DNA of 64,000 nucleotides from Corynebacterium oculi. Its GTDB lineage: Bacteria > Actinomycetota > Actinomycetes > Mycobacteriales > Mycobacteriaceae. Location: the NCBI RefSeq assembly GCF_001412105.1, contig NZ_LKST01000001.1, forward strand, positions 62,001-126,000, in the 5' to 3' direction. Position numbers and translations under genes: made by a program. This document shows positions 24,354 through 34,283 of the stretch, in pieces (within the stretch, counting starts at the first letter, position 1; each line of letters opens with the position of its first letter). The notes under the pieces are model-generated. The model worked only from the letters and a program-made list of their open reading frames with translations. It was not told where the DNA came from and did no database searches.

Positions 24354-25154
24354 CTAGCCCATCTTGGCGTAGAACTTCCCGATGAGCGGGGAGATCAGCG
24401 ACGTGGGGGTAACCGCGGAGAGGGTATTCATGGCCTTAGACAGCGGGCCAGGAACCACGCGGCGCTTATTATTGGCCATCGCCTCCAGCGTCTCTCGCGT
24501 GCAGGACTCATAGGTGGTCCACAGGAAGTCCGGCACCATCTTGTCCACGATGCTCGCCTCGGAGGGGTCAATATGCGCCTCGCGCACCGGGCCAGGGGCC
24601 AACAGGGTGCAGTGCACGCCCGTGCCCTTGAGTTCGTAATGCAAGGCCTCCGTGAAAGCATTCACGCCCGCCTTGGTAAATACGTAGGTGGCGTTATTGG
24701 GAATGGGGATATTCCCGGCTGCGGAACCCACGTTGCACAATGCTCCTTCGCCACGTTCAATCATGGGGCCCAGAACCGCGCGGCTCAGGCGGAACACCGC
24801 CGTGGCATTGAGCTGAAATTGATTGGTCTCATAATCCCAGTCCTGCCGCATAAAGGGGCCAAAGGAGGCAATCCCGGCGGAATTGACGGCGATGTGAATG
24901 TTCCTGGTGCTGATGTGCTCAATGAGGTGGGTGACCTCATCGTCCTTGGAGAGGTCACAGGCAAAAACCTCGGCCGTAATGTGGTGTTGTGCGCCGAGTT
25001 CTTCCGCGAGATCAGAAAGCACGGACTCACGCCGGGCCACTAGGAGGAGATTATGCCCCCGGGCGGCGAGTTCCCGGGCCAGGGCCTCGCCGATTCCCTG
25101 GCTCGCGCCAGTGATGAGGGCGTAGGAGGAGGGAGCGGGAGAGGGAAGAGCCAT
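24354..25154 (-). CDS. Short-chain dehydrogenase/reductase
   Basis: The product has 266 residues. The Rossmann motif TGASQGIG (about 15-22), NSAGIASFG and the active-site pair YVFTKAG are present. Arg in LVARRES suggests NADP preference. The C-terminus RRVVPGPLSKAMNTLS resembles membrane-associated lipid or steroid-type SDRs (DltE/SadH-like). The substrate is unknown. A GCTTATCGACG copy lies just upstream at 25176. Confidence 0.88.
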   Translation of the reverse strand: MALPSPAPSSYALITGASQGIGEALARELAARGHNLLLVARRESVLSDLAEELGAQHHITAEVFACDLSKDDEVTHLIEHISTRNIHIAVNSAGIASFGPFMRQDWDYETNQFQLNATAVFRLSRAVLGPMIERGEGALCNVGSAAGNIPIPNNATYVFTKAGVNAFTEALHYELKGTGVHCTLLAPGPVREAHIDPSEASIVDKMVPDFLWTTYESCTRETLEAMANNKRRVVPGPLSKAMNTLSAVTPTSLISPLIGKFYAKMG

Positions 25155-25217
25155 GAGATGATCCTTGCGCTAGGGGCTTATCGACGTCCCGCCCATCTTA
25201 CAAGCGGAGAGCGTGGT

Positions 25218-25499
25218 TTATGGGGCGATGTGACCGAAACTAATGATGTAGAGCAGGAGCGCCACGATATAACTGAGCGAGAAGAATAAGAAAGGCGCGA
25301 TAGTCGTGGCGAAGGCCGCCGCTACCGCCGTGCCTGAGCGGGCAAGGAGCGCAAGGACTAAGGCGATTCCGCCCAGGGGGAGTGTGATGACGAAGTAATC
25401 GGTGATGTCTCGATCAAGGATGAGCGCGGCGGCGAGGGTGCCGAGGACGGTGAGCAAGGAGAGCGTCAGGGAGATCTTATTGAGGAGCGAGCGGGGCAT
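25218..25499 (-). CDS. Small membrane protein
   Basis: The product has 93 residues from ATG 25499 with three hydrophobic segments (about 10-28, 37-56, 62-88). A longer frame to 25592 exists, but a possible leaderless start (TATACC 8 bases upstream) favours the shorter form. No family is known. Confidence 0.6.
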   Translation of the reverse strand: MPRSLLNKISLTLSLLTVLGTLAAALILDRDITDYFVITLPLGGIALVLALLARSGTAVAAAFATTIAPFLFFSLSYIVALLLYIISFGHIAP

Positions 25500-25703
25500 G
25501 AGGCGAGGGTATATGACGAGGGCAGGGGTCTTGATGCTTATGCGTTCCTGGGGGATACTGGGCAAGGACAGGCCGCGCGCCGCGACTGTCATGAACGGCG
25601 AGAACCCTCACTCATCGGCTTAGGGCGAGTGAAGGTTCTCGTGAGAATAGCTGAGCGGTCCGGTAATTGCTTCAACGATTGCTCGAACGATTACGTTTTC
25701 TGC

Positions 25704-25724
25704 CAACCACCCCCTGAACCCACG
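25704..25724. repeat. 21-bp repeat copy near tRNA-Arg
   Basis: This copy is identical to 15320-15340, again downstream of a minus-strand tRNA gene. It may mark a shared tRNA-locus element or an old insertion footprint. Confidence 0.65.
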
Positions 25725-25920
25725 TTCGCGTCGATGCCGGGCCATTCATCTCACCCCTCCTTAACAGTCGAAGGTGTTGCCCCGTCGGGTGCGTGCCTCC
25801 GCCAGGTGGTGGAGACTTATCGCACCACCAGGAGGAACCGGAAAACTCCGGTGCGTATAGAATAGCCGGTGATGTGAGGCACAGGACTTGGTTGAAACTT
25901 CTTTAACCTGGTAACGGAAA

Positions 25921-25960
25921 ACCCCAGGCTGCGGTATGTTCTACCGCTCAAACCTGGGGT
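25921..25960 (-). terminator. Terminator after tRNA-Arg
   Basis: ACCCCAGG (25921-25928) pairs with CCTGGGGT (25953-25960), with an inner GCGGTA/TACCGC stem. On the minus strand the hairpin is followed by TTTTCC, fitting an intrinsic terminator for the tRNA transcript. Confidence 0.7.
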
Positions 25961-25969
25961 GATGAAAAG

Positions 25970-26043
25970 CGCCCCCGGCAGGATTCGAACCCGCGACCAA
26001 TGGGGTAGAAACCCACTGCTCTAATCCACTGAGCTACGGAGGC
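25970..26043 (-). tRNA. tRNA-Arg (anticodon TCT)
   Basis: A 74-base cloverleaf on the minus strand. The anticodon loop TTTCTAC gives TCT, reading AGA. The acceptor (5' GCCTCCG) pairs with CGGGGGC through one G-T type pair. The T-arm has GGTTCGAATCC. No CCA is encoded. It is followed by a terminator at 25921-25960. Confidence 0.93.
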
Positions 26044-26123
26044 ATGGCGGCTTCCACGGGAGACCGCCATCAAGATTTAGATTTTAGCGCATGGGTGCTG
26101 CGGGGCACGAGGGGGAGTGCCCG

Positions 26124-27131
26124 CTAAAAATCCCAGTCGGATTCCTCCGTGGGTTCGGTGGCTCCGATGATGTAGCTGGAACCGGAACCGCTGAAGAAGT
26201 CGTGGGTTTCGGAGGCGTCGGGAGTGAGCGCCGCGAGGATTTCCGGTTCTACGGCCTCGGCTTCCTCCTCGTAGGCGGGGGAGTAGCCGAGGTTCATGAG
26301 TGCCTTGTTGGCGTTGTAGTACACGAAGGCCATGACGCCGTCGATGTCCGGGGAGGGGACGAGGTCGTAGAGTTCGGCGGAGTATTCGCGCTCTAGGGCC
26401 AGGAGGTCTGCCACGAGGTTGTGGGTGAAGTCGCGCATTTCTTCTCGGCGCTGGGGGTGGGCGTCAAGCCCGCGCTGGTATTTGTACCCGGAGTAGTAGC
26501 CGTGCACGGCCTTGTCGCGCAGGATGAGGCGGATCATGTCTGCGGTGTTGAGCATGACGGCGCGGGTGGAGAACCACAGCGGCAGGTAGAACCCGGCGTA
26601 GAGGAGGAGGGAGGACAAGACGGTGGCGGAGGCTTTGCGCTTGAGGGCGTCGTCGCCGTGGTAGTGGCGTAGGACGGCGGTGGCGCGACGTTGGAGGAGG
26701 GGATTGTCTATGGCCCAGGTGTAGGCCTCGGTGATCTCGCGGGTGGAGCACAGGGTGGAAAAGACGGAGCTGTAGGAGCGCGCGTGGACGGATTGCATGA
26801 ACGCGATGTTGGTGTACACGGCTTGTTCTTGCTCGGTGCGGGCGTCGGGGATCTGGGCGGGTTCGCCCACGGTGGCCTGCACGGTGTCAAGGAGCGTCAA
26901 TCCGGTGAATACGCGCACGGTGAGCGTGCGGTGTTGGGGATCGAGGTTCTGCCAGGAGGGGAGGTCGTTGGAGAGCGGGACCTTTTCGGGCAGCCAGAAG
27001 TTGCTGGTGAGCCGCCGCCAGACCTCGGTGTCCTTGGGGTCTTGGAGGAGGTTCCAGTTGATGGGGCGGATGGGGGCGTCTTCTGGGGTGCGCCACCGGC
27101 TGGGCAGGATGGAGCGCTCGATGTAGTGCAT
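26124..27131 (-). CDS. nrdF: Ribonucleotide reductase small subunit, metal-free class Ie type
   Basis: The product has 335 residues of NrdF fold. Asp82, His116, Tyr120 and His210 are kept, but the three metal-binding glutamates are replaced: FMQSVH (Gln113), VLSSLLLY (Ser173) and RDKAVHGYY (Lys207). This Q-S-K set is the published hallmark of subclass Ie, which uses a DOPA radical on the Tyr formed with NrdI and no metal. It is coupled to nrdI (TAAATG). No nrdE or nrdH lies nearby, so it must use a large subunit encoded elsewhere. It would let DNA synthesis proceed under iron or manganese starvation. Confidence 0.93.
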   Translation of the reverse strand: MHYIERSILPSRWRTPEDAPIRPINWNLLQDPKDTEVWRRLTSNFWLPEKVPLSNDLPSWQNLDPQHRTLTVRVFTGLTLLDTVQATVGEPAQIPDARTEQEQAVYTNIAFMQSVHARSYSSVFSTLCSTREITEAYTWAIDNPLLQRRATAVLRHYHGDDALKRKASATVLSSLLLYAGFYLPLWFSTRAVMLNTADMIRLILRDKAVHGYYSGYKYQRGLDAHPQRREEMRDFTHNLVADLLALEREYSAELYDLVPSPDIDGVMAFVYYNANKALMNLGYSPAYEEEAEAVEPEILAALTPDASETHDFFSGSGSSYIIGATEPTEESDWDF

Positions 27132-27539
27132 TTATGCGGTCCTTTCGGTGAGTATGCGTTGGACGTTTGCGACGTCGCGAGAGGTTCCCAGGAGTTCGAA
27201 TCGGTAGAGCTCGGGCACCTGGCATTTGTAGGAAATGAGGGGGCCGGCGCAGCAGTAGGCGCTGCCGAAGTTGGTGTTTCCACTGGTGATGACGCCGCGC
27301 AGGAGGGCGCGGTGGGCGGGATCGTTGAGGAAGCGGATCACTTGCTTGGGCACGGCTCGGGTGGGGTCGCCGCCGCCGTAACTCGGGGTGATGAGGATGA
27401 AGGGGCGGGTGGGGTGGATGGGGGCGTCGCCTCGGCGCAGGGGAATGCGGAGGGCGGCGTGGTGGAGTTTGTCCACGAATCGCCGCGTGTTTTCCGAGGC
27501 CGAGGAGAAATAGACGATGTCGGGCGGGCGAGAGTTCAT
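27132..27539 (-). CDS. nrdI: NrdI flavodoxin-like activase
   Basis: The product has 135 residues. [22 protein letters not shown] and SGNTNFG are the FMN-binding loops of NrdI. NrdI makes superoxide that activates class Ib NrdF and, in class Ie, converts the active-site Tyr to DOPA. Its stop overlaps the nrdF start. An inverted repeat GAGTTCA-N6-TGAACTC lies 15 bases upstream of its ATG. Confidence 0.93.
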   Translation of the reverse strand: MNSRPPDIVYFSSASENTRRFVDKLHHAALRIPLRRGDAPIHPTRPFILITPSYGGGDPTRAVPKQVIRFLNDPAHRALLRGVITSGNTNFGSAYCCAGPLISYKCQVPELYRFELLGTSRDVANVQRILTERTA

Positions 27540-27553
27540 ATCTTTGATACTAA

Positions 27554-27573
27554 GAGTTCAAGTAAATGAACTC
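27554..27573. promoter_or_regulatory. Inverted repeat upstream of nrdI
   Basis: GAGTTCA (27554-27560) and TGAACTC (27567-27573) are separated by 6 bases, and a third GAGTTCA lies at 27532-27538 over the nrdI start. It sits between nrdI and the divergent CopD/CtaG gene and looks like an operator. It does not match the NrdR or DtxR consensus. Confidence 0.5.
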
Positions 27574-27621
27574 CAATGGCCTGGTGAGGCCTCCAGGCGG
27601 CGGGGAAGTAGGGTGGAATCC

Positions 27622-29709
27622 ATGACGATCCCCGCCAAGCCCGAAGCACCACGCAGGAGCCGCCCGCGCCTTTCCTGGCCCCTGTACCTGCTCTTTTCCC
27701 TCGTCGCGGGCGGCGTGGGCATGGCGATCTCCTGGGGCTTCCTGAGCGAATCCCTCGCGGCCCTGGGCATCCCCGATCCCGGCCGCCTCACCACCGCAGG
27801 GTTGCCCTTTTTCCGGGCGGTGGGCTGGATCCTGGCCTCCTTGGGGGTGGGGTCCTTCCTTGCCTCGGCCTTCCTCATTGCCCCGCGCCCCGAACCCATC
27901 CTGCACGCTCGCCTCAGCGTGGACGGGCACATCGCGGCGCGCACCGGCTCGCTAAGCCTCCTGTGCTTTGGGCTGGTCGCCCTGCTGATGATCCCGCTGA
28001 CGCTTTCTGACGTCTCCGGCACCCCCTTCGCGCAAACCCTGCGCCCGGAGGCCTGGGGGGTGGCCATCAACCAGGTCTCTACGGCGCTCGCCTGGCTGTG
28101 GGTGGCGATCATCAGCGGCGTCGTCGGTGCTCTGGGGCTTTTTTCCCACAAGTGGACCAGCCAGCCCTGGCTCTTGGTGGGCGCGATCCTCACGGTGATC
28201 CCCCTCGGTATGGAGGGGCACTCCGCCGCCGGGGGCGATCATGATTACGGCACGAACTCCTACCTCTGGCACCTCATCTTCCTGGTGCTCTGGGTGGGTG
28301 GACTCATGGCGCTGATCGCCCACGGGCGCCGCCTGGGCCCGAACCTCGATGTTGCCGTGCGCCGCTATTCCACCATCGCGCTGGTTTCGGTGCTGTTCAT
28401 GGCGGTCTCCGGGGTGATTAACGCCGCGATCCGCATCGAGTTCTCCGAGTGGTTCACCACCACCTACGGCCGCATCATCGTGGCCAAAACCCTCGGCGTG
28501 GTGGTGCTGGCCTTCTTTGGTTTCCTTCACCGCCAGCTCACCATTCCACAGTTGCGGCGCGACGCCACCCGCTCCGCGGCCTTCCTGCGGGTGGCCGTGG
28601 CGGAGGTGGTGGTCATGGCCGCCATCACCGGCATTGCCATCACGATGGGCCGCACCCCCCCGCCCCCGCCGCGCGATCCCAACCTTTCCCCCATGGCCAT
28701 CGCCATCGGCTTTGACCTGCACGAAAGCCCCACGTTCTGGAACGTGTGGACCATGTGGCGGTTTGACCTCATGTTCGGCACCATCGCGATCATGCTGGCG
28801 GCGGTCTACCTCTGGGGAGTGATTCGCCTGCGCCGCCAGGGCAAGGACTGGCCGTGGTGGCGCACCGCATGGTTCCTCCTGGGCTGCCTGATCCTGGCCG
28901 TGATGATGAGTTCTGGCATGGGCATGAACATGATGGCGCTCTTTTCCATGCACATGGTGGTACACATGGGTCTTTCCATGGTGGTGCCGGTATTCCTTGT
29001 GTTGGGCGCGCCGTTGACCCTCCTGATGGAGGCTGTGCCGCCCGCAGACGTGGAGGCGGGGGAGGCCCCCGGCCTGCACGAGTGGGTGTGGGCGCTGTGC
29101 CATAACCGCGTCACCGGGTTGATTACCACGCCGGGTTTTAACACGGTGCAGTTCATCGTGATCTTCTACCTGCTCTACCTCACTCCGCTCTATGATGTTT
29201 TGGTCTCCGAGCACGGGGGCCACGTGGGCATGAACGTGATCTTCCTGCTCTCCGGGTGCCTCTACTTCTGGGACATGATTGGCCCAGATCCCGTTCCGCG
29301 CCGGGGAACTCCGGTGGCGCGCATCGGGTGGCTCATCTTCTCCATGCCGTTCCACCTTTACTTTGGCGTGTACCTCATGCAGCTCACGCAGATTTTGGCG
29401 GGGGATTTCTACTCCTCGCTGGGCCTGCCGTGGGAGCCTGACCTCCTGGCGGATCAACGCGCCGGCGGCGGTATCGCCTGGGCGTCGGGAGCCTTCCCGC
29501 TGGTGATCGTGTTCAGCGTGCTCTTTAGGCAGTGGCGCCGCGAGGACGAGAAAAAGGCCCGGGACTATGACCACCGCGCCGAGGAGGAGGGGGACGTGGA
29601 CATGGATAGCTATAACGCCATGCTGGCGCGCATGAACGCGGGCGAGCAGCCCGGCGACCAGGCCTATTACACCGAGGAATTCGGGGAGGGGCGGCGCGGG
29701 AAGCGCTAG
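27622..29709 (+). CDS. CopD-CtaG fusion membrane protein
   Basis: The product has 695 residues from ATG 27622. The N-terminal half (about 1-330) is a CopD-like copper-transport domain with eight or so membrane segments. The second half is a caa3-type CtaG domain with MNMMALFSMHMVVHMG, a Met/His-rich copper-like motif, and WDMIGPDP. The family is linked to copper delivery to cytochrome c oxidase. The charged C-terminus is cytosolic. It overlaps the stop of the TetR gene convergently. Confidence 0.9.
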   Translation: MTIPAKPEAPRRSRPRLSWPLYLLFSLVAGGVGMAISWGFLSESLAALGIPDPGRLTTAGLPFFRAVGWILASLGVGSFLASAFLIAPRPEPILHARLSVDGHIAARTGSLSLLCFGLVALLMIPLTLSDVSGTPFAQTLRPEAWGVAINQVSTALAWLWVAIISGVVGALGLFSHKWTSQPWLLVGAILTVIPLGMEGHSAAGGDHDYGTNSYLWHLIFLVLWVGGLMALIAHGRRLGPNLDVAVRRYSTIALVSVLFMAVSGVINAAIRIEFSEWFTTTYGRIIVAKTLGVVVLAFFGFLHRQLTIPQLRRDATRSAAFLRVAVAEVVVMAAITGIAITMGRTPPPPPRDPNLSPMAIAIGFDLHESPTFWNVWTMWRFDLMFGTIAIMLAAVYLWGVIRLRRQGKDWPWWRTAWFLLGCLILAVMMSSGMGMNMMALFSMHMVVHMGLSMVVPVFLVLGAPLTLLMEAVPPADVEAGEAPGLHEWVWALCHNRVTGLITTPGFNTVQFIVIFYLLYLTPLYDVLVSEHGGHVGMNVIFLLSGCLYFWDMIGPDPVPRRGTPVARIGWLIFSMPFHLYFGVYLMQLTQILAGDFYSSLGLPWEPDLLADQRAGGGIAWASGAFPLVIVFSVLFRQWRREDEKKARDYDHRAEEEGDVDMDSYNAMLARMNAGEQPGDQAYYTEEFGEGRRGKR

Positions 29710-30305
29710 GTAGCGGGGCCGGCGGGGTCGGTTTCAGCCAGCGCGAGCGGCAGGGCGATGGTATCCACCATCTCCTCGATGGTGCTCAGCGGCACGGAGT
29801 TGACCCGGGTAATCAGCATCTCGCGGAGCACGGAGAGCGCTGCGGTGCGGGTCATGCGCGTGGTGGCCTCAAAGTCGATCTCCCCGCGCTGATCGGCCCG
29901 CCGGTAGATCTCATCGATCACCTCGAAGCGATCCTCCGGAAGCATGCTCATCAGGGGGTTGAAGCCGCTGGAGTCCTCCGTGCGGAAGCCGGAAAGGTGC
30001 AACCGAACCAGGGTAATCATGTTCGGGTAGGTGTTATTGGCCTCGGAGAGCAGGGCGATGAGATCCCCGCGCAGCGAGCCGGTGTCGGGTAGGTGCAGGC
30101 GATTGGTCTCAAAGTAATGCCGCACGGCATCGCGGGTGAGCTCGGCTTTGTCTGCCCAGCGGCGGTAGAGCACGGCGCGGCTGGTCTGGGCGCGGGTGGC
30201 TACGGCGTCCATCGTCATGCCGGTGTATCCCGAGGCCTCAAGTTCCGCCCAGGCGGCGTTAAGCAGCGCGGATTGCAGGTTTTTCCCGTATCTTCTCACG
30301 GCCAT
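29706..30305 (-). CDS. TetR-family regulator
   Basis: The product has 199 residues from ATG 30305. HTH at residues 10-55 with TMDAVATRAQTSRAVLYRRW. The C-terminal ligand domain is helical and ends PLALAETD. ACAGT and ACTGT arms at 30318-30348 upstream could be its operator. It is convergent with the CopD/CtaG gene, so its target is uncertain. Confidence 0.88.
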   Translation of the reverse strand: MAVRRYGKNLQSALLNAAWAELEASGYTGMTMDAVATRAQTSRAVLYRRWADKAELTRDAVRHYFETNRLHLPDTGSLRGDLIALLSEANNTYPNMITLVRLHLSGFRTEDSSGFNPLMSMLPEDRFEVIDEIYRRADQRGEIDFEATTRMTRTAALSVLREMLITRVNSVPLSTIEEMVDTIALPLALAETDPAGPAT

Positions 30306-30482
30306 ACTAATGAATTTACAGTATGGCAAGTGTCGGATACCGCACTGTGAAAATAAAAGAGTTATCCACAACTCAGCCCCGCCCTCGCTGGAGCTTATCG
30401 ACGCCCCGCTCCATGCTGGTAGGTGCTAAGAACACCGAAAAGCGGCCCCGCCGGGGTCGCGGACACTACGGGGAGGAACATC

Positions 30483-31031
30483 ATGGCCAACACACCCATC
30501 ACGATCACGGGAAACCTCACGCAGAATCCCACGCTCAAGCGCACGGAAAGCGGCGCGTTGGTGTGCCGGATACGGCTGGGCGCGGATCGCCGCGTCCCCG
30601 CCACCGACGGCACCGGCTGGACGAGCCTGGACAGCCTGTTCATCGACGTGGAGATGTGGGGCGACCTGGCCTACAACACGCGCTGCTCGGTGGCCAAGGG
30701 AATGCCGGTCATCGTCAGCGGACACCTGGTGACTACCGAGTGGGCCGATCCCACCACGGGGGAGAAGCGCTCCCGGATCCTCCTGCGGGCCTGGCACGTG
30801 GGTGTGGATCTGGCCAAGTATCAAGTGCGGTGGCGCAAGTGCCGGGTGACCGCGCAACAGGCGGATAACGGGGCCCTGGCTGCCGACGAAATTGATCCCG
30901 CCTACCTTGATGAGGACAAGAACCCAGGGACAGCCGTGCCGGTGGAGGACGAGGGCTTTGCCCACGCCCCGCACGCCGTGGTGGCACCCCTGGAACCGGA
31001 GGAAGAGGAGAATCACCCGATAGCGGCATAG
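30483..31031 (+). CDS. Single-stranded DNA-binding protein, second paralogue type
   Basis: The product has 182 residues from ATG 30483 after GGGAGG. An OB fold with ITGNLTQNPTLKR, LFIDVEMWG and GMPVIVSGHL is followed by a charged tail. The tail lacks the usual acidic Phe-ending tip (it ends HPIAA), so it is probably a secondary SSB rather than the replication SSB. A GCTTATCGACG copy lies at 30393 upstream. Confidence 0.88.
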   Translation: MANTPITITGNLTQNPTLKRTESGALVCRIRLGADRRVPATDGTGWTSLDSLFIDVEMWGDLAYNTRCSVAKGMPVIVSGHLVTTEWADPTTGEKRSRILLRAWHVGVDLAKYQVRWRKCRVTAQQADNGALAADEIDPAYLDEDKNPGTAVPVEDEGFAHAPHAVVAPLEPEEEENHPIAA

Positions 31032-31094
31032 GTTGACGTGGGTAGGGTAGCCTCTCAGGTGACTTAAGAAAATGACCGCGACCTAAGGGGAAAC

Positions 31095-32765
<1,671 letters not shown>

Positions 32766-32787
32766 GGCTAAGGAGAAACCCACGACG

Positions 32788-33219
32788 ATGAGTGCGGAGC
32801 AGACGGAACAAACGGGTGCGGTGCATCAGGCCTACGTGGAACTGCGGTGGTCCGATTTTGATCGCTTCGGACACATGAATAACGCCCAGTACGTGGAGAT
32901 TGTGCAGGAATCCAGGGTACAGTTCAGCCTGGATAACTTTGTTGCCCGTGGTCTGCCCATGCCCATGTTCGTGGTCCGGCACCTGGAAGCGGATTACCGC
33001 ATTCCCATCGTTCCGGGACGCTCCAAGAAGGTGCTGGTGGAAAGCGCGGTGGTGAAGGTGGGGCGATCCTCCTTTACCACCCGCCAGGAAATCAAGGATG
33101 AAAAGGGGCGCACGGCCTGCGTGATCCACTCGGTGCAGGTGGCCCTGGAGGAAAAGACTCTCCAGCCCCGGGCAATCACCCCGGAGGAAGTGGAGATCCT
33201 CACCATGCGAAAGGCTTAA
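32788..33219 (+). CDS. Acyl-CoA thioesterase, hotdog fold
   Basis: The product has 143 residues. LRWSDFDRFGHMNNAQYVEI is the 4HBT active-site stretch with the catalytic Asp, followed by VRHLEADYR. It hydrolyses acyl-CoA thioesters. It starts 22 bases after ettA in the same direction, so it may be co-transcribed. The substrate is unknown. Confidence 0.9.
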   Translation: MSAEQTEQTGAVHQAYVELRWSDFDRFGHMNNAQYVEIVQESRVQFSLDNFVARGLPMPMFVVRHLEADYRIPIVPGRSKKVLVESAVVKVGRSSFTTRQEIKDEKGRTACVIHSVQVALEEKTLQPRAITPEEVEILTMRKA

Positions 33220-33234
33220 CCGGACACCGCAGCC

Positions 33235-33867
33235 ATGAGAGAAGCGCTCCGCATTCACGCAGGTGCCCCCGGATTGGAGGCCCTCCTAGCCAGGGCGGTG
33301 GGGCTGGACGCCTCCGCCCTGGCGCGGCTGCGCTCTACCTCCGATGGCGCCCACGTGGACGTGTTTGTCACCACCCCCTTCGAGGTGGTGGCCGCGCGCC
33401 GGGTGGAAGGGCAGGCCTCCCGCGAGGGGGCGGTGGTCAGCGCTCACGATCTTTATAGCGCCGTGGCGGTGGGAAACAGCGCGCAGGACATAGGGGTGGC
33501 GCGCGATCCCAGCTGGCCGGGGGCCCTGCCCCCGGCGGAGGGCTTCCAGCTCCTCGACGAGGTGCCGGTATCCGTGGTGCGGGGGTTGGCGGATCAGGGG
33601 CAGGCCCTGGCCCGGCAGTTCTCCGGGCCGCTCGGCCCCCCGGCGAGCCTGCTCAATCAGCCCGTGCTGGAGGTCAGCGGGGAGGAGGGCAGCGTGCAGG
33701 TGCCCATGCGCTTGATCTTCACCTGCACGGCCTTGGGCCTGATCCCGGGCTTTGCCGCTCCCCTGGAGGTGCCCCGGCACCTGCGGGTATCCATGCTGGG
33801 CCGGTGGGTGCGGGTGGATGCCCCCTTTGGCACGGTGTATCACTCCACGCGGCTTTCGCTGTTTTAA
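33235..33867 (+). CDS. Conserved actinobacterial hypothetical protein
   Basis: The product has 210 residues starting 15 bases after the thioesterase gene. It is beta-rich with VDVFVTTPFEVVAARRV and a Pro/Gly-rich centre, without signal peptide or membrane segment. Its link to the thioesterase and the globin gene recurs in related actinobacteria as far as I recall. The function is unknown. Confidence 0.7.
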   Translation: MREALRIHAGAPGLEALLARAVGLDASALARLRSTSDGAHVDVFVTTPFEVVAARRVEGQASREGAVVSAHDLYSAVAVGNSAQDIGVARDPSWPGALPPAEGFQLLDEVPVSVVRGLADQGQALARQFSGPLGPPASLLNQPVLEVSGEEGSVQVPMRLIFTCTALGLIPGFAAPLEVPRHLRVSMLGRWVRVDAPFGTVYHSTRLSLF

Positions 33868-33874
33868 GGGAACG

Positions 33875-34264
33875 CTAGTCAGGCCGGTTGATCAGCATGT
33901 GCGCCACCCGAGTCATGTGATCCCAGAGGGCGTGACGGTAGGCGGGCGGGAGTTCCTGCTCGCCTAGCTCATCGAGGGAGGCCTCCATGAGGTCAAGCCA
34001 GCGCTGGGCGGCGGCCGCGTCGATGGGAAAGGGCATGTGCCGCATGCGCAGCCGGGGGTGGCCGCGCTGGGCCTGATAATCAGCCGGTCCGCCCCAGTAC
34101 TGCACGAGGAACATGCGCAGCCGATCCTCCGCACCCACCCAATCGTCCTGGGGGTACATGGGGCCGAGGATGTCATCGGTGCGCACGCGGCGATAAAAAC
34201 CGGCGACGAGGCGCTCAAAGACCTCGCCGCCGAGGGCGTCATAAAGGCTGCTGGGAGAGGTCAC
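33875..34264 (-). CDS. glbO: Group II truncated haemoglobin
   Basis: The product has 129 residues with a 2-on-2 globin fold. LYDALGGEVFERLV, FYRRV (Tyr B10), MYPQDDW and HPRLRMRHMPF (proximal His F8) are GlbO landmarks. It binds oxygen and handles NO or peroxide. It is convergent with the preceding gene and followed by a mechanosensitive channel gene. Confidence 0.93.
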   Translation of the reverse strand: MTSPSSLYDALGGEVFERLVAGFYRRVRTDDILGPMYPQDDWVGAEDRLRMFLVQYWGGPADYQAQRGHPRLRMRHMPFPIDAAAAQRWLDLMEASLDELGEQELPPAYRHALWDHMTRVAHMLINRPD

Positions 34265-34283
34265 AGCAGCCTATTGTAGAACC

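Larger units (their letters stand above)
25500..25969. other. Intergenic region upstream of tRNA-Arg side
   Basis: About 470 bases without a convincing gene. It holds an imperfect 14-bp inverted repeat (25600-25613 with 25627-25640), the second copy of the 21-bp repeat (25704-25724) and the tRNA-Arg terminator. Short frames near 25629-25865 lack coding character. Confidence 0.5.

Noticed and set aside
27952..29574. A 540-codon minus-strand frame opposite the CopD/CtaG gene
   Set aside because: It is a shadow with extreme His/Gln/Arg content. The plus strand has a convincing membrane protein.
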